Below, piece by piece: positions 1-9,174 of a DNA stretch of 64,000 nt (position 1 is its first letter; the number at the start of each line of letters is the position of its first letter). The notes beneath the pieces were generated by a model that had not been told where the DNA came from, did not search any database, and worked only from the letters and a program-made list of their open reading frames with translations. Both the position numbers and the translations under genes were made by a program. Source of the stretch: Gulosibacter sediminis (lineage in GTDB: Bacteria; Actinomycetota; Actinomycetes; Actinomycetales; Microbacteriaceae); NCBI RefSeq assembly GCF_023370115.1, contig NZ_CP097160.1, positions 2,232,001 through 2,296,000 of the forward strand, read 5' to 3'.

Positions 1-28
1 ATGCCCACGCGGGGCGAAGTTTCGGTGG

Positions 29-1165
29 TCATTCCGCGCTCTCCTCATCGTCGAACATGGCGGCCGCGGCGCGAGCGGCGTAAGCGACCTCGTCGAGGTT
101 GCCGCCGCTCACCGTGACGTGGCCCACCTTGCGGCCGGGGCGTGCCGACTTGCCGTAGGTGTGCAGCTTCGCCTCGGGGTGGCGGGCCATCACCGCCGCG
201 AAGCGGTCGGTGATCGCCTCGTGCTGCGGGCCGCCGAGAATGTTGATCATGACGCTCGCGGCGTCGCGGGCGCTGGCGTCGCCGAGGGGCAGGTCGAGTA
301 CGGCGCGCAGGTGCTGCTCGAACTGGCTCGTGCGGGCACCGTCCATCGTCCAGTGCCCCGTGTTGTGCGGGCGCATCGCGAGCTCGTTGATGAGCACACG
401 GTCGTCGGTGGTCTCGAACAGCTCGACCGCGAGCACGCCGGTGACGTCGAGGCCGGATGCGATCTGCTCGGCAATCGCGCGCGTCACCTCGTTCTCGCGC
501 GGGGAGGCGGAGGGCGCCGGCGCAAGCACCTCCTTGCACACACCGTTTTGCTGCACCGACTCGACGAGCGGCCAGGCCACGATCTCGCCGGATGGGCGGC
601 GCGCTACGAGCTGCGCGAGCTCGCGGCGGAAGTCGACGAGTTCCTCGACGAGCAGGGCATCGAAGTCGCCGAACCAGTCGGCGCCCTCGCTGCCGGCGCG
701 CACGATGCGCACGCCGTGGCCGTCGTAGCCGCCGCGCGGCGTCTTGAGCACGGCCGCGCCGCCGTGTGCGGCGATGAACGCGTCGAGTTCGGCCTCGGTG
801 CGCACTTCGGCCCATTCGGGCACCGGGGCGCCGAGCTCAGTGAGGCGGCGGCGCATCGCAAGCTTGTCCTGCGCGAACTCGAGGGCGTGGGGGCCGGGAT
901 GCACGGCGACGCCGTCGTCGATGAGGGCGCGGAGGATTTCCTGCGGCACGTGCTCGTGGTCGAAGGTGACGACGTCAACCCCGCGGGCGAACTCGCGCAC
1001 CGTCTCGAGGTCGCGATAGTCGCCAACCTCGGTCGCCGCGAGCCGGGCCGAGGAGCCCTCCGCCTCGGCGAGCACGCGGATCTCAATGCCAAGTTCGAGC
1101 GCCTGCGGCACCATCATTCGGGCGAGCTGGCCGCCGCCGATAACACCCACAATTGGCACTGGCAT
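29..1165 (-). CDS. purK: 5-(carboxyamino)imidazole ribonucleotide synthase
   Basis: PurK uses ATP and bicarbonate to carboxylate AIR to N5-CAIR in cytosolic purine synthesis. The 378-residue protein is full length for the ATP-grasp family. Residues 10-17 form the N-terminal glycine-rich loop (GGGQLARM). Lys141 with the following PRGGYDGHG is the ATP-grasp lysine and loop. Residues 260-273 carry the family signature around RPHNTGHWT. The stop lies 28 bases from the window edge, so purE, its usual partner, may lie just outside. It diverges from the GtrA gene, an arrangement common in Microbacteriaceae. Identification is secure. Confidence 0.96.
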   Translation of the reverse strand: MPVPIVGVIGGGQLARMMVPQALELGIEIRVLAEAEGSSARLAATEVGDYRDLETVREFARGVDVVTFDHEHVPQEILRALIDDGVAVHPGPHALEFAQDKLAMRRRLTELGAPVPEWAEVRTEAELDAFIAAHGGAAVLKTPRGGYDGHGVRIVRAGSEGADWFGDFDALLVEELVDFRRELAQLVARRPSGEIVAWPLVESVQQNGVCKEVLAPAPSASPRENEVTRAIAEQIASGLDVTGVLAVELFETTDDRVLINELAMRPHNTGHWTMDGARTSQFEQHLRAVLDLPLGDASARDAASVMINILGGPQHEAITDRFAAVMARHPEAKLHTYGKSARPGRKVGHVTVSGGNLDEVAYAARAAAAMFDDEESAE

Positions 1166-1324
1166 GAAAATCCTCCGCTAGTTGTATGACGTGCACGCTG
1201 CCCGCCGACATCCTCTCCATTCTGGCATCCGCAACCGGCAGATCAGCGTTCCCAGTGGCCTCTCATGCGAGAATGGGCGACGGCCCGCGAGGACTTTCCC
1301 TGCACCCGACCCATCGGATACGCA

Positions 1325-1906
1325 TTGACTGAACAGCAGCATCCCCACCACGACCCGTCGTGGCGCGACACCAGACACCCCCAATCGGGTGCGATCGCGA
1401 TCATTGCTGCTGAAGAGGCCGACGCGCGGACCCACCCCGAAGATCACCCGCGCCGCGGCACTGCCGCGTGGTGGGGTCATCTGTTCAAGCAGCTCATGAA
1501 GTTCGGCCTCATCGGCGGCCTCGGTGTCGTCGTCGACATGGGTGTGTTCAACTGGCTGCGCGCGACCGTGCTCTCGCCGTCAGAGGTCACGTGGGGGCCG
1601 ATGGCCGCAAACATCATCGCGACCCTTGTCGCAATCGTCTTCAACTGGGCCGGCAACCGCTTCTGGACGTTCCGCAAGGAACGCCACCACACCTCGACCT
1701 CGCGCGAGGCAATCGAGTTCTTCGCCGTAAGCCTCGCCGGCATGCTCATCGGCCTGCTGCCGCTGTGGTTCACCCACTACGGCATGGGCTGGACGAGCCC
1801 GATCGCCGACAACATTTCGAAGCTCGTCGGTATCGGGCTCGGCTCGGTATTCCGCTTCGTGCTCTACCGCTGGTGGGTCTACTCCCCCAGCCGCGCGACC
1901 GCCTAG
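1325..1906 (+). CDS. GtrA family membrane protein
   Basis: GtrA/DPMS-type proteins are small four-helix membrane proteins linked to moving or synthesising polyprenyl-phosphate sugars. Here a hydrophilic His/Asp-rich N-terminal tail of about 50 residues precedes helices beginning LMKFGLIGGLGVVVD. The family pattern FNWAGNRFWTFRK sits in the middle and RFVLYRWWVY at the end. I chose the TTG at 1325, which has a weak purine run upstream. An ATG at 1265 would add 20 residues but has no visible ribosome binding site, so the start is uncertain. The sugar substrate cannot be read from the sequence. Confidence 0.82.
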   Translation: MTEQQHPHHDPSWRDTRHPQSGAIAIIAAEEADARTHPEDHPRRGTAAWWGHLFKQLMKFGLIGGLGVVVDMGVFNWLRATVLSPSEVTWGPMAANIIATLVAIVFNWAGNRFWTFRKERHHTSTSREAIEFFAVSLAGMLIGLLPLWFTHYGMGWTSPIADNISKLVGIGLGSVFRFVLYRWWVYSPSRATA

Positions 1907-1929
1907 CGGCCGCGCGACCGGCGGACTGG

Positions 1930-3198
1930 CTAGCTCACGACCGCCGCGAGGTCACGCGCCGAGCGCGCGAGCACATCCACGCCCGCGCGCAGCTCGTCGA
2001 GCTCGATGACGAGCGGCGGCAGGAACTTGAGCACCTGGTCGTCCGAACCCGCGCACTCGATGATGACGCCGTTCTTGAAGGCTTCCTTGCTCATGCGACC
2101 GGCCCACGAGCGGTCGACCTTCGACTCGATGCCGTAGACGAGGCCGCGACCGCGCACCTCGAGCTCGAGTTCGGGATGCTCGGCGGCGAGCTTCTCGAGT
2201 TCCTCGCGCAGCACCTCGCTGCGCTCGGCAATGCCTCGCTCGAACTCGTCGGTGGTCCAGTACGTCTCGATCGCGCGGCGCGCGGCGACGAACGACAGGT
2301 TGAGGCCGCGGAAGGTGCCCGAGTGCTGGCCCGGCTTCCAGACGTCAAGGTCGGGGCGGATGAGCAGCAGCGCCATCGGCAGGCCGTAGCCACCGATCGA
2401 CTTCGAGAGCGTGACGAGGTCGGGCACGATGCCCGAGTCTTCCCAGCTGAAGAACTGACCGGTGCGGCCGACGCCGACCTGGATGTCGTCGACGATGAGC
2501 AGGATGTCGCGATCGGCGGTGAGCTTGCGCAGGTGCTGCAGCCACTCGCGCGAGGCGACGTTGATGCCGCCCTCGCCCTGCACCGTTTCGACGATCACGG
2601 CCGCCGGGGCGTCGACGCCGCCCGACGCGTCGTCGAGCATCTTCTCGAGCAGGTCGAGCGTGTCGAAGTCGGCGCCGAGGTAGCCGTCGTAGGGCATGCG
2701 CGTGACATTGCCGAGGTCGACGCCGGCGGCCTTGCGGAAGCCGGAGCCAGCGGTGGCGGCGACCGCGCCGAGCGAGACGCCGTGGAACGCGTTCGTGAAC
2801 GCGATGACGTTGCTGCGGCCCGTCGCCATACGCGCGAGCTTCAGCGCCGCCTCGACGGTGTTCGCGCCGGTCGGGCCGGTGAACTGCACGCGGTAGTCGA
2901 GCCCGCGCGGCGTGAGGATGTGCTGCTCAAACGCCTCGAGGAACCCACGCTTCGCGCTCGTCGCCATGTCGAGGCCGTGCACGATGCCGTCCTCCTCGAT
3001 GTAGTCGAGCAGCGCCTGCTTGAAGTTGTCGTTGTTGTGCCCGTAGTTGAGCGTTCCGGCACCGGCGAAGAAGTCGATGTATTCGGTGCCGTCTTCGGCG
3101 ATGAGTCGCGAACCCTTCGCCGAGGTGAAGACGGCCGGGAATGCGCGGATGTACCCTCGGACCTCAGATTCGCGTCGTTCAAAGACATCCATGCTCAT
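1930..3198 (-). CDS. ectB: diaminobutyrate--2-oxoglutarate aminotransferase (EctB type)
   Basis: This class III PLP aminotransferase interconverts L-2,4-diaminobutyrate and aspartate semialdehyde. It is 422 residues, the normal EctB length, and begins with the EctB-like MDVFERRESEVRGY. Lys266 in TLSKSIGG is the PLP lysine, and Asp237 in IVDDIQ contacts the PLP ring. The start at ATG 3198 is fixed by an AGGAGG ribosome binding site 5 bases upstream. No ectA or ectC is near, so it is not part of an ectoine operon here. Alternative roles are diaminobutyrate supply for peptidoglycan, or catabolism (DoeD-like). The family call is firm; the pathway is inferred. Confidence 0.9.
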   Translation of the reverse strand: MSMDVFERRESEVRGYIRAFPAVFTSAKGSRLIAEDGTEYIDFFAGAGTLNYGHNNDNFKQALLDYIEEDGIVHGLDMATSAKRGFLEAFEQHILTPRGLDYRVQFTGPTGANTVEAALKLARMATGRSNVIAFTNAFHGVSLGAVAATAGSGFRKAAGVDLGNVTRMPYDGYLGADFDTLDLLEKMLDDASGGVDAPAAVIVETVQGEGGINVASREWLQHLRKLTADRDILLIVDDIQVGVGRTGQFFSWEDSGIVPDLVTLSKSIGGYGLPMALLLIRPDLDVWKPGQHSGTFRGLNLSFVAARRAIETYWTTDEFERGIAERSEVLREELEKLAAEHPELELEVRGRGLVYGIESKVDRSWAGRMSKEAFKNGVIIECAGSDDQVLKFLPPLVIELDELRAGVDVLARSARDLAAVVS

Positions 3199-3230
3199 GC
3201 AGGCCTCCTAGTAATTGCAGTGGTTTGACC

Positions 3231-3821
3231 CTACCGCTCGGGGTTTCCCGTCAGCTCACGCAACGCCTGGGTCACGGTGACCGCGTTCGGCACGTCGCGC
3301 AGCTGCATCCGCAGACCCGAGACCGACAGCAGCGTGATTGTGCCACTGCCGAAGATCGCCTGCCAGCCGTTGCGGTGCATCTCGACGCTCGAGACGAGGT
3401 GATGCGGCAGCTCGTTCGTGGTGTTGTGCGGTTGTCCCTTGCGGGTCGAGGTGCGGTAGGTAGTGATGGTGTAGCGGGTGCGCAGCCAGAGGATGATCGG
3501 CACGAGACCGAGCAGCAGGAGCGCGACGGCCGCGATGATGCCCCACCAGAGCCACGGGCCCGACTCGCGCAGCTCACGGAACGCGTAGCCGATGAACGCG
3601 GCGCACACGATGGTCACGAGGCTCGGGATCACGATGCGATTTGCGTGCTGCCGGATGCGCGCAATGGTCACCTCGGCGACGCCGCGCGGGGGTTGGGCCT
3701 GGTGCACGGGTTGCGCGTGGCGGGGCGGATGCGCGGGGCCGCTCGCCTGCGGCTGGCCAGCAGCTTGCGGCGCGCCCGCGTGCTGCGGGTGCCCGCCACC
3801 GGGAGCGAAGGGGCTGCTCAC
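3231..3821 (-). CDS. PH-domain membrane protein (YdbS/bPH2-like)
   Basis: This is a 196-residue protein with a low-complexity Gly/Pro/His/Gln-rich cytosolic tail (1-50). Two transmembrane helices follow (about 63-82 and 88-113), then a C-terminal bacterial PH-like domain (about 115-190). Actinobacteria commonly carry such a gene directly after birA, as here, where its ATG overlaps the birA stop by 4 bases (ATGA). That implies translational coupling. No enzymatic role is evident; these domains probably scaffold or bind membrane partners. The function is unknown. Confidence 0.8.
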   Translation of the reverse strand: MSSPFAPGGGHPQHAGAPQAAGQPQASGPAHPPRHAQPVHQAQPPRGVAEVTIARIRQHANRIVIPSLVTIVCAAFIGYAFRELRESGPWLWWGIIAAVALLLLGLVPIILWLRTRYTITTYRTSTRKGQPHNTTNELPHHLVSSVEMHRNGWQAIFGSGTITLLSVSGLRMQLRDVPNAVTVTQALRELTGNPER

Positions 3822-4711
3822 GCGAGCGACCCGTCGTCGAGGCGGAGGTGCTGCACGTCGCCGACGCGCACGGCGTGCTCGGTGCCGGCGTCATCGGTGA
3901 CGAGCAGTTCGCCCGTCGGGGCGACGCCGCTCGCGATGCCGACGAGGTCGGTGTCTTCGAGGCGGTTGACCCGCACACGCCGGCCGAGGGTCGTGAGGTT
4001 GTCGCGCAGCTCGGCCGCCAGCCCCGAGGCCTCGGCGTCGCCGTCGTGCGCGATGAGCGCGTCGATGCGCGCCGCGAGCTCGCCGATATAGCGGGCCGCG
4101 AGATCCTCATGCGGCACATGCACGCCGAGGTCGGCGATCGAGGTCGCGTTCGCAAGGGCGTCGGCATTGGCGAACGCCTCCGACACCTGGGCCGCGGCGA
4201 ACGCGGCGCCCGCGGCCGCCGGCGGCGCCACGATCGGGATCGGCGTCGTGAGCGCCTGCGGGTCGCGCAGGTTGATGCCGGTGCCGACGACGCAGGCGAA
4301 GCGCTCACCGCCGGCGATGACGCCGAGGATCTCGCCGAGGATGCCCGCGGTCTTGCGGCCCTCGATCAGCACGTCGTTCGGCCACTTCAGCTGCAGGCGG
4401 CTCGCCTGGTGCTGGCTCGCCAGCTCGGCGAGCGTCGCCCGCAGCGCGAGACCAGCCGCGAGCGTGACCCAGCCGATCGACGTGCGCGCCGCATCCGCCG
4501 AGAACTCGAGGTAGGTCGAGATCGCGAGCGACGCATCCGGCGTCTCGATCCACTCGCGGTCGAGCCGGCCGCGGCCCGCGGTCTGGTTCGTGGTGGCGAC
4601 AGTCTGAAACTGCGCGAACTGCTCCTCGTCGGCAAAGCGGCGGCGGACGGCCTCGTTGGTCGAGTCGACGGTGTCGAGCCATTCGATCTGGGGTGCGCTG
4701 GCAGCAGTCAT
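3818..4711 (-). CDS. birA: biotin--[acetyl-CoA-carboxylase] ligase
   Basis: The enzyme activates biotin to biotinyl-AMP and attaches it to the biotin carboxyl carrier domain. The substrate here is probably the AccA protein at 15.4 kb. The 297-residue protein has GRGR at 46-49 (adenylate-binding loop), KWPNDV at 109-114 and Lys120 in RKTAGIL. It lacks the N-terminal helix-turn-helix of E. coli BirA, so it is a monofunctional ligase without repressor function. I start it at ATG 4711 ([12 protein letters not shown]). An in-frame ATG further up, at 4795, adds residues unlike the family. It diverges from accB and is coupled to the PH-domain gene. Confidence 0.95.
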   Translation of the reverse strand: MTAASAPQIEWLDTVDSTNEAVRRRFADEEQFAQFQTVATTNQTAGRGRLDREWIETPDASLAISTYLEFSADAARTSIGWVTLAAGLALRATLAELASQHQASRLQLKWPNDVLIEGRKTAGILGEILGVIAGGERFACVVGTGINLRDPQALTTPIPIVAPPAAAGAAFAAAQVSEAFANADALANATSIADLGVHVPHEDLAARYIGELAARIDALIAHDGDAEASGLAAELRDNLTTLGRRVRVNRLEDTDLVGIASGVAPTGELLVTDDAGTEHAVRVGDVQHLRLDDGSLA

Positions 4712-4870
4712 AGTGCTCCCATTATTGGCGGCATCGCCCGAGATCGGGCTGCATCCGTGCGCGATCATGCGGCCGCGGGTCGCGCTTTGTGGCATTCGTC
4801 AAGAATATTCCGCGATGTATACGAGGTTTCATCCACAGATTGGGGCCTCGGCGCGTATAGGGTGGGCAGG

Positions 4871-6478
4871 ATGAATGACAAGCCCGCCGAGCGCGAGCCC
4901 GAGGTCGACCTCTCGACCGCAGGCCGCATCCGAGACCTGAAGCACCGCCACGCCGAGGCCGTCACCGACGCCGAAGCCCGTGCCGCCGAGAAGCAGCACG
5001 CCAAGGGTAAGAACACCGCCCGCGAGCGCATCCTCGCGCTGCTCGACCCGGGCTCGTTCGTCGAGTTCGACGAGTACGTGCGCCACCGCACCACCGCCTT
5101 CGGCATGGACAAGAGCCGGCCATTCGGTGACTCCGTCGTGATCGGCACCGGCACCATCCACGGCCGCAACGTCGCCGTCTACTCGCAGAACTTCACCGTG
5201 TTCGGCGGCTCGCTCGGCGAGGTCGCCGGGCAGAAGATCGTGAAGATCATGGAGCACGCGCTCAAGACCGGCGTGCCGATCATCGGCATCCTCGACTCGG
5301 GCGGGGCGCGCATCCAGGAGGGCGTGATCGCCCTCGGCAAGTACGGCGAGATCTTCCGCCTCAACACGCGCGCCTCGGGCGTGATTCCGCAGATCTCGAT
5401 CGTCATGGGCCCCGCGGCCGGTGGCGCCGTGTACTCGCCCGCGCTCACCGACTTCGTGATCATGGTCGACAAGACCTCACACATGTTCGTCACCGGCCCC
5501 GACGTGATTAAGACCGTCACGGGCGAGGACGTCGGTATGGAGGAGCTCGGCGGCGCGCTCGCGCACAACAAGGTCTCTGGCGTCTCGCATTACCTCGCGT
5601 CGGATGAAGAGGATGCGCTCGACTACGCGCGCAATCTGCTCAGCTACCTGCCCGACAACAACCTCGCCGAGCTGCCGACCTACGACGCGGTCTCGACCCT
5701 CGAGGTCACCGACGCCGACCGCCAGCTCAACGCGATCGTGCCCGACTCGCCGAACCAGCCGTACGACATGCTCACCGTGATCGAGTCGGTCGTCGACGAC
5801 GGCGAGTTCCTGCAGGTGCAGGAGCTCTACGCGCCGAACGTCATCGTCGGCTTCGCCCGGCTCGAAGGCTCGCCAATCGGCATCATCGCGAACCAGCCAA
5901 ACCAGATGGCCGGCACGCTCAACATCGCGGCCGGGGAGAAGGCGGCGCGCTTCCTGCGGATGTGCGACTCGTTCTCGATTCCGATCGTCACCCTCGTCGA
6001 CGTGCCCGGCTACCTGCCCGGCACCGAAGAGGAGTGGTCGGGCGTCATCCGCCGCGGCGCGAAGCTGCTCTACGCGTACGCCGAGGCGACCGTGCCCCTC
6101 GTCACCGTGATTCTGCGTAAGGCCTACGGCGGCGCGTACATCGTCATGGGCTCAAAGCAGATCGGCGCCGACCTCAACTTCGCATGGCCGACCGCCGAGA
6201 TCGCCGTGATGGGCGGCCAGGGCGCCGTGAACATCCTCTACCGCCGCGACATCAAGGCGGCCGAAGAGGCCGGCGAGGACGCCGCGGCGCTCGGCAAGAA
6301 GCTCGCCGACGAGTACACCTACTCGGTGGCGACGCCGTACCTCGCGGCCGAGCGCGGCGAGCTCGACTCGATCATCGAACCGGCGTCGACCCGCGTCACG
6401 CTGACGAAGGCGCTGCGGTCGCTGCGCTCGAAGCGCGCATCGCTGCCGCCGAAGAAGCACGGGAACATTCCGCTCTAA
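4871..6478 (+). CDS. accB: acyl-CoA carboxylase carboxyltransferase (beta) subunit
   Basis: This is the biotin-dependent carboxyltransferase subunit that transfers CO2 from carboxybiotin to acetyl- or propionyl-CoA for fatty acid and related synthesis. The 535-residue length fits PccB/AccD-type beta subunits. Two crotonase-like halves carry the oxyanion-hole motifs [16 protein letters not shown] and [11 protein letters not shown]. The ATG at 4871 is chosen because the family begins shortly before [19 protein letters not shown] sequence lies only about 10 bases upstream, so the mRNA may be nearly leaderless. It overlaps accE and faces birA. Substrate preference (acetyl versus propionyl) is not resolved. 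Confidence 0.95.
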   Translation: MNDKPAEREPEVDLSTAGRIRDLKHRHAEAVTDAEARAAEKQHAKGKNTARERILALLDPGSFVEFDEYVRHRTTAFGMDKSRPFGDSVVIGTGTIHGRNVAVYSQNFTVFGGSLGEVAGQKIVKIMEHALKTGVPIIGILDSGGARIQEGVIALGKYGEIFRLNTRASGVIPQISIVMGPAAGGAVYSPALTDFVIMVDKTSHMFVTGPDVIKTVTGEDVGMEELGGALAHNKVSGVSHYLASDEEDALDYARNLLSYLPDNNLAELPTYDAVSTLEVTDADRQLNAIVPDSPNQPYDMLTVIESVVDDGEFLQVQELYAPNVIVGFARLEGSPIGIIANQPNQMAGTLNIAAGEKAARFLRMCDSFSIPIVTLVDVPGYLPGTEEEWSGVIRRGAKLLYAYAEATVPLVTVILRKAYGGAYIVMGSKQIGADLNFAWPTAEIAVMGGQGAVNILYRRDIKAAEEAGEDAAALGKKLADEYTYSVATPYLAAERGELDSIIEPASTRVTLTKALRSLRSKRASLPPKKHGNIPL

Positions 6479-6741
6479 TGACGAAGCAACCGAAGGTCCG
6501 GATTCCGGACATCGATCTCACCGACTCGCTCACGCCGGGCGACGCGCGACTGCTGCGCGGCAACCCGACCGAAGACGAGCTCGCCGCGATCGCGGGCACC
6601 CTCGGGGTCATGTTCGCCGCGGGGGTGTCAGTCGACCGGCCGCGCGACCGCCCCGCGCGGCTCACGCCCTGGGAGCGCACGCAGCGCGCCACCCGCGGCG
6701 GCGTCACTGCGCACCAAATCCTCACCGACCGCTACCGCTAG
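6478..6741 (+). CDS. accE: acyl-CoA carboxylase epsilon subunit
   Basis: This small protein (87 residues) stabilises the actinobacterial alpha-beta acyl-CoA carboxylase complex. The recognisable core is RGNPTEDELAAIAGTLGVM (residues 28-46), followed by a basic WERTQR region. Its ATG overlaps the accB stop (TAATG), so the two are translationally coupled and probably made in fixed ratio. Epsilon subunits are highly divergent outside the core. Assignment rests on that core plus position, which together are convincing. Confidence 0.9.
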   Translation: MTKQPKVRIPDIDLTDSLTPGDARLLRGNPTEDELAAIAGTLGVMFAAGVSVDRPRDRPARLTPWERTQRATRGGVTAHQILTDRYR

Positions 6742-6768
6742 CGACGCTGCGCATCCGCGCCACCCAGC

Positions 6769-6839
6769 CATAGGTGTTGCGTTTGGCCCCATTCCCTGCC
6801 GAAAATCGGCCACGAATGGGGCGAAACGCAACACCTATG
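6769..6839. repeat. large near-perfect palindrome between convergent genes
   Basis: Arms at 6769-6794 and 6814-6839 are 26 bases each and reverse-complementary with a single mismatch. The 19-base centre holds a second small hairpin (GCCGA/TCGGC, 6798-6810). The outer ends read CATAGGTGTTGCG and CGCAACACCTATG. It lies between the stops of accE (+) and the TRAM methyltransferase (-), so it could end transcription both ways, but there is no T-tract. The nested structure also resembles a mobile palindromic unit (REP or MITE type). Confidence 0.85.
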
Positions 6840-6854
6840 CGTCGTTCTGGGCGC

Positions 6855-8153
6855 TTAGCGGGAGGCGCGGATGAAAGTGGCGACGGCCTCGACGTGGTGC
6901 GTGTTCGGGAACAGGTCGAAGGCGCGCAGGCGCGTGAGCTCGTAGCCGCGCTCGCGCAGGAGCCCGGTGTCGCGGCCCAGCGCGACGGGGTCGCACGCCA
7001 CGTAGATGAGCTGCTGCGGCTCGAGTGCCGCGAGCGCGTCGATCACGGGGGCCTTGGCGCCCGCGCGCGGCGGGTCAAGCACGACGGTGCCGGCAGCGAG
7101 GGATGCGCGCTGCGACGCATCCGCATTCTTCGCCAGCCCGCGCAGGTAGCGGTCGACCGGCGAGGTCACCGCCGAGGTTCCTTCCCAGCGCGCGAGATTT
7201 GCGGCGGCGTGCACCGTCGCCTCCTCGGCCACCTCGACCGACTCGAGCCGGATTCCCGACTCCCCCGCCGCTGCCGCGAGCGCCGCTCCGAGCAGGCCGA
7301 CACCGCCATAGAGGTCGAGGTGCTGCGCGGCGGCGTCGAAGTGCTCACGGTCGAGCGCCGCACCAACGGCGTCGAACAGCGTCGTCGCAGCGGCACGGTG
7401 GATCTGCCAGAAACCGTCTTCGTTCACGTCAAAGGCGAATTCGTGCACGCGCTCGTGCACAACGCCGGCGGCGCGGGCCGGCTTCGCATCCGGGCGGCGA
7501 CGCAGGTGCACCTCGTGGTCGGCCGGCGCGACGAAATCGATGTGCCCGGGTGAGCGCGAGCCGGCACGGATCTCGGCGAGCGCCGACTCCTCGATGTCGC
7601 TGAACGCGAGCGGCAGGTCGTCGACGTCGACGATGCGGTGCGAGCGGGCGGCGTACGGCCCAACGCGCTTGTCCGCATCGACGTGCAGCGTGAGCCGGGT
7701 GCGCCAGCCGGTGCCGCGGGACTCGTCGTCGCCGGGCAGGCCCGCGACCTCGAGGTCGCCGAGCAGCGCACCCTCAGCCTCGACCCCGCCGAAGCGGGCC
7801 ATCGCATCCGCGAGCACGCGGCGCTTCAGCTCACGGCCGAACTCGGGCAGCGCATGCCCAAACTCTGCGCCGCCGGCGCGGTCCTCGGGCGCGCGCTCGA
7901 GCGACGCCGCAGCCCACACGTGCTCACGGCGCTCAGGCGAAGCCTCAAGCACGCGCAGCGTCTCGCCGCGCGCGAACCGCTTCTTCACCTCGGCGACGCG
8001 CACCTCGACGCGCTCGCCGGGTAGCGCATCCGAGACGAACACGACGCGGCCCGACTCGTGGCGGGCAACGAAGATGCCGCCGTGGGCTACATCGCCGACG
8101 GTCAGTTCAACGATCTGGCCCGGAACGAGCTCGGAAGCAGTGGTTTCAGTCAC
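6855..8153 (-). CDS. TRAM-domain class I SAM-dependent RNA methyltransferase (TrmA/RumA family)
   Basis: Members of this family methylate C5 of specific uridines in tRNA or rRNA. The 432-residue protein has an N-terminal TRAM RNA-binding domain (about 8-70) and a C-terminal Rossmann methyltransferase. The latter carries LDLYGGVGLLG (SAM loop), LDPPRAGA, the catalytic Cys387 in VACDP and the likely general base Glu422. RlmD-type enzymes hold a 4Fe-4S cluster on four cysteines after the TRAM domain. Here that stretch has none, and Cys387 is the only cysteine in the protein. The exact target nucleotide is unknown. Confidence 0.88.
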   Translation of the reverse strand: MTETTASELVPGQIVELTVGDVAHGGIFVARHESGRVVFVSDALPGERVEVRVAEVKKRFARGETLRVLEASPERREHVWAAASLERAPEDRAGGAEFGHALPEFGRELKRRVLADAMARFGGVEAEGALLGDLEVAGLPGDDESRGTGWRTRLTLHVDADKRVGPYAARSHRIVDVDDLPLAFSDIEESALAEIRAGSRSPGHIDFVAPADHEVHLRRRPDAKPARAAGVVHERVHEFAFDVNEDGFWQIHRAAATTLFDAVGAALDREHFDAAAQHLDLYGGVGLLGAALAAAAGESGIRLESVEVAEEATVHAAANLARWEGTSAVTSPVDRYLRGLAKNADASQRASLAAGTVVLDPPRAGAKAPVIDALAALEPQQLIYVACDPVALGRDTGLLRERGYELTRLRAFDLFPNTHHVEAVATFIRASR

Positions 8154-8209
8154 GCTGACAAGTCTAGTTGGCGCACCCCGCCGTGGCCCTGGCTGCTAGC
8201 GTGGGCGCG

Positions 8210-8428
8210 ATGAGTACTCCGGAGACACCAAAGCGCAAGGGCGGCGTCGCCCTGATGATCATTGGCATCATTCTGATCGTCGTGGGGACACTCAGCTCAG
8301 ATGGCATCCAGCGCAGCGCCGGCGACGACATCGCGATGGCCACCTCGCTCATCCTCACCCTCGTGTGCCTCATCGCGGGCATCGTCATGTTCGTGCTCGG
8401 CCTGCGCATCCGCACGCGCCGCGACTGA
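8210..8428 (+). CDS. small two-helix membrane protein of unknown function
   Basis: This is a 72-residue protein with a short charged N-terminus (MSTPETPKRKGG) and two hydrophobic helices, about 15-30 and 46-65. It ends in a basic tail RIRTRRD, suggesting a cytosolic C-terminus. I start at ATG 8210; an upstream TTG at 8168 in the same frame would add 14 residues. It sits between the divergent methyltransferase and maf, 39 bases before maf, and may be cotranscribed with it. I do not recognise the family. Confidence 0.6.
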   Translation: MSTPETPKRKGGVALMIIGIILIVVGTLSSDGIQRSAGDDIAMATSLILTLVCLIAGIVMFVLGLRIRTRRD

Positions 8429-8467
8429 CGCCTCGCCGCGTTCACCGGCCTGCCTAGACTGGCGCGC

Positions 8468-9103
8468 ATGTCGTTGATTCTTGCCTCCACCTCACCCGCC
8501 CGCCTCGAGGTGCTCCGCGCCGCCGGCATCGAGCCGGTCGTGCGGCCGAGCGATGTCGATGAGGATGCGGTGCTCGCGGCGGCGGGCTCGCTTTCGCCGG
8601 CTGACACGGTGCTCACGCTCGCGCGCGCGAAGGCGCTCGCGGTGGCCGATGGTGAGGAAGCGCTTGACGGCTTCGTGCTCGGCGGCGACTCGATGTTTGA
8701 GGTCGACGGCGTGCTCCAGGGCAAGCCCCACACCCCCGAGCGGGCCCGCGAGCGCTGGGAGCAGCAGCGCGGCAAGACCGGCACGCTCTGGTCGGGTCAC
8801 TGGCTCGTCGATCGGCGCGAGGGCCATGACGGCACTGCCGGTGTCGGCGCGGTGAAGTCGGCGACGGTGGAGTTCGCCGCCGACCTCGACGACGCCGAGA
8901 TCGACGCGTACATCGCCTCTGGCGAACCGCTCTACGTGGCGGGCGCATTCACGATCGACTCCCTCGGCGGCGCATTCATCGACCGTATCGACGGCGACCC
9001 ATCGACGGTCATCGGTATCTCGCTGCCCGTCGTGCGCCGTCTCGTACGCGAGCTCGGCGGTTCCTGGCCCGCGCTCTGGAACCGGCCCGGCGCCGCGAGC
9101 TAA
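8468..9103 (+). CDS. maf: Maf-like nucleotide pyrophosphatase
   Basis: Maf proteins hydrolyse non-canonical or modified nucleoside triphosphates to monophosphates and are linked to cell division arrest. The 211-residue protein has the N-terminal ASTSPARLEVLRAAG loop (6-20), the catalytic aspartate Asp74 in GGDSM, and the C-terminal IDGDPSTVIGISLPV signature. In many actinobacteria maf lies in the acyl-CoA carboxylase cluster between the beta/epsilon and alpha genes. That order is kept here, although the alpha gene is 6 kb further on. Confidence 0.93.
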   Translation: MSLILASTSPARLEVLRAAGIEPVVRPSDVDEDAVLAAAGSLSPADTVLTLARAKALAVADGEEALDGFVLGGDSMFEVDGVLQGKPHTPERARERWEQQRGKTGTLWSGHWLVDRREGHDGTAGVGAVKSATVEFAADLDDAEIDAYIASGEPLYVAGAFTIDSLGGAFIDRIDGDPSTVIGISLPVVRRLVRELGGSWPALWNRPGAAS

Positions 9104-9174
9104 TCGCTCACCGTTGAGGACGCCAGGAGACGCGTGCGACGATGAAGTACGCCTGACGAATAACGGAGACCATC

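Noticed and set aside
1890-1920. A 12-base direct repeat (GCCGCGCGACCG) spanning the GtrA stop codon
   Set aside because: Short, very GC-rich and partly coding; likely chance in this composition, with no sign of an attachment site or mobile element.
1930-3198. An ectABC ectoine biosynthesis operon
   Set aside because: Both flanks were read: GtrA on one side and the PH-domain protein on the other, with no EctA acetyltransferase or EctC synthase.
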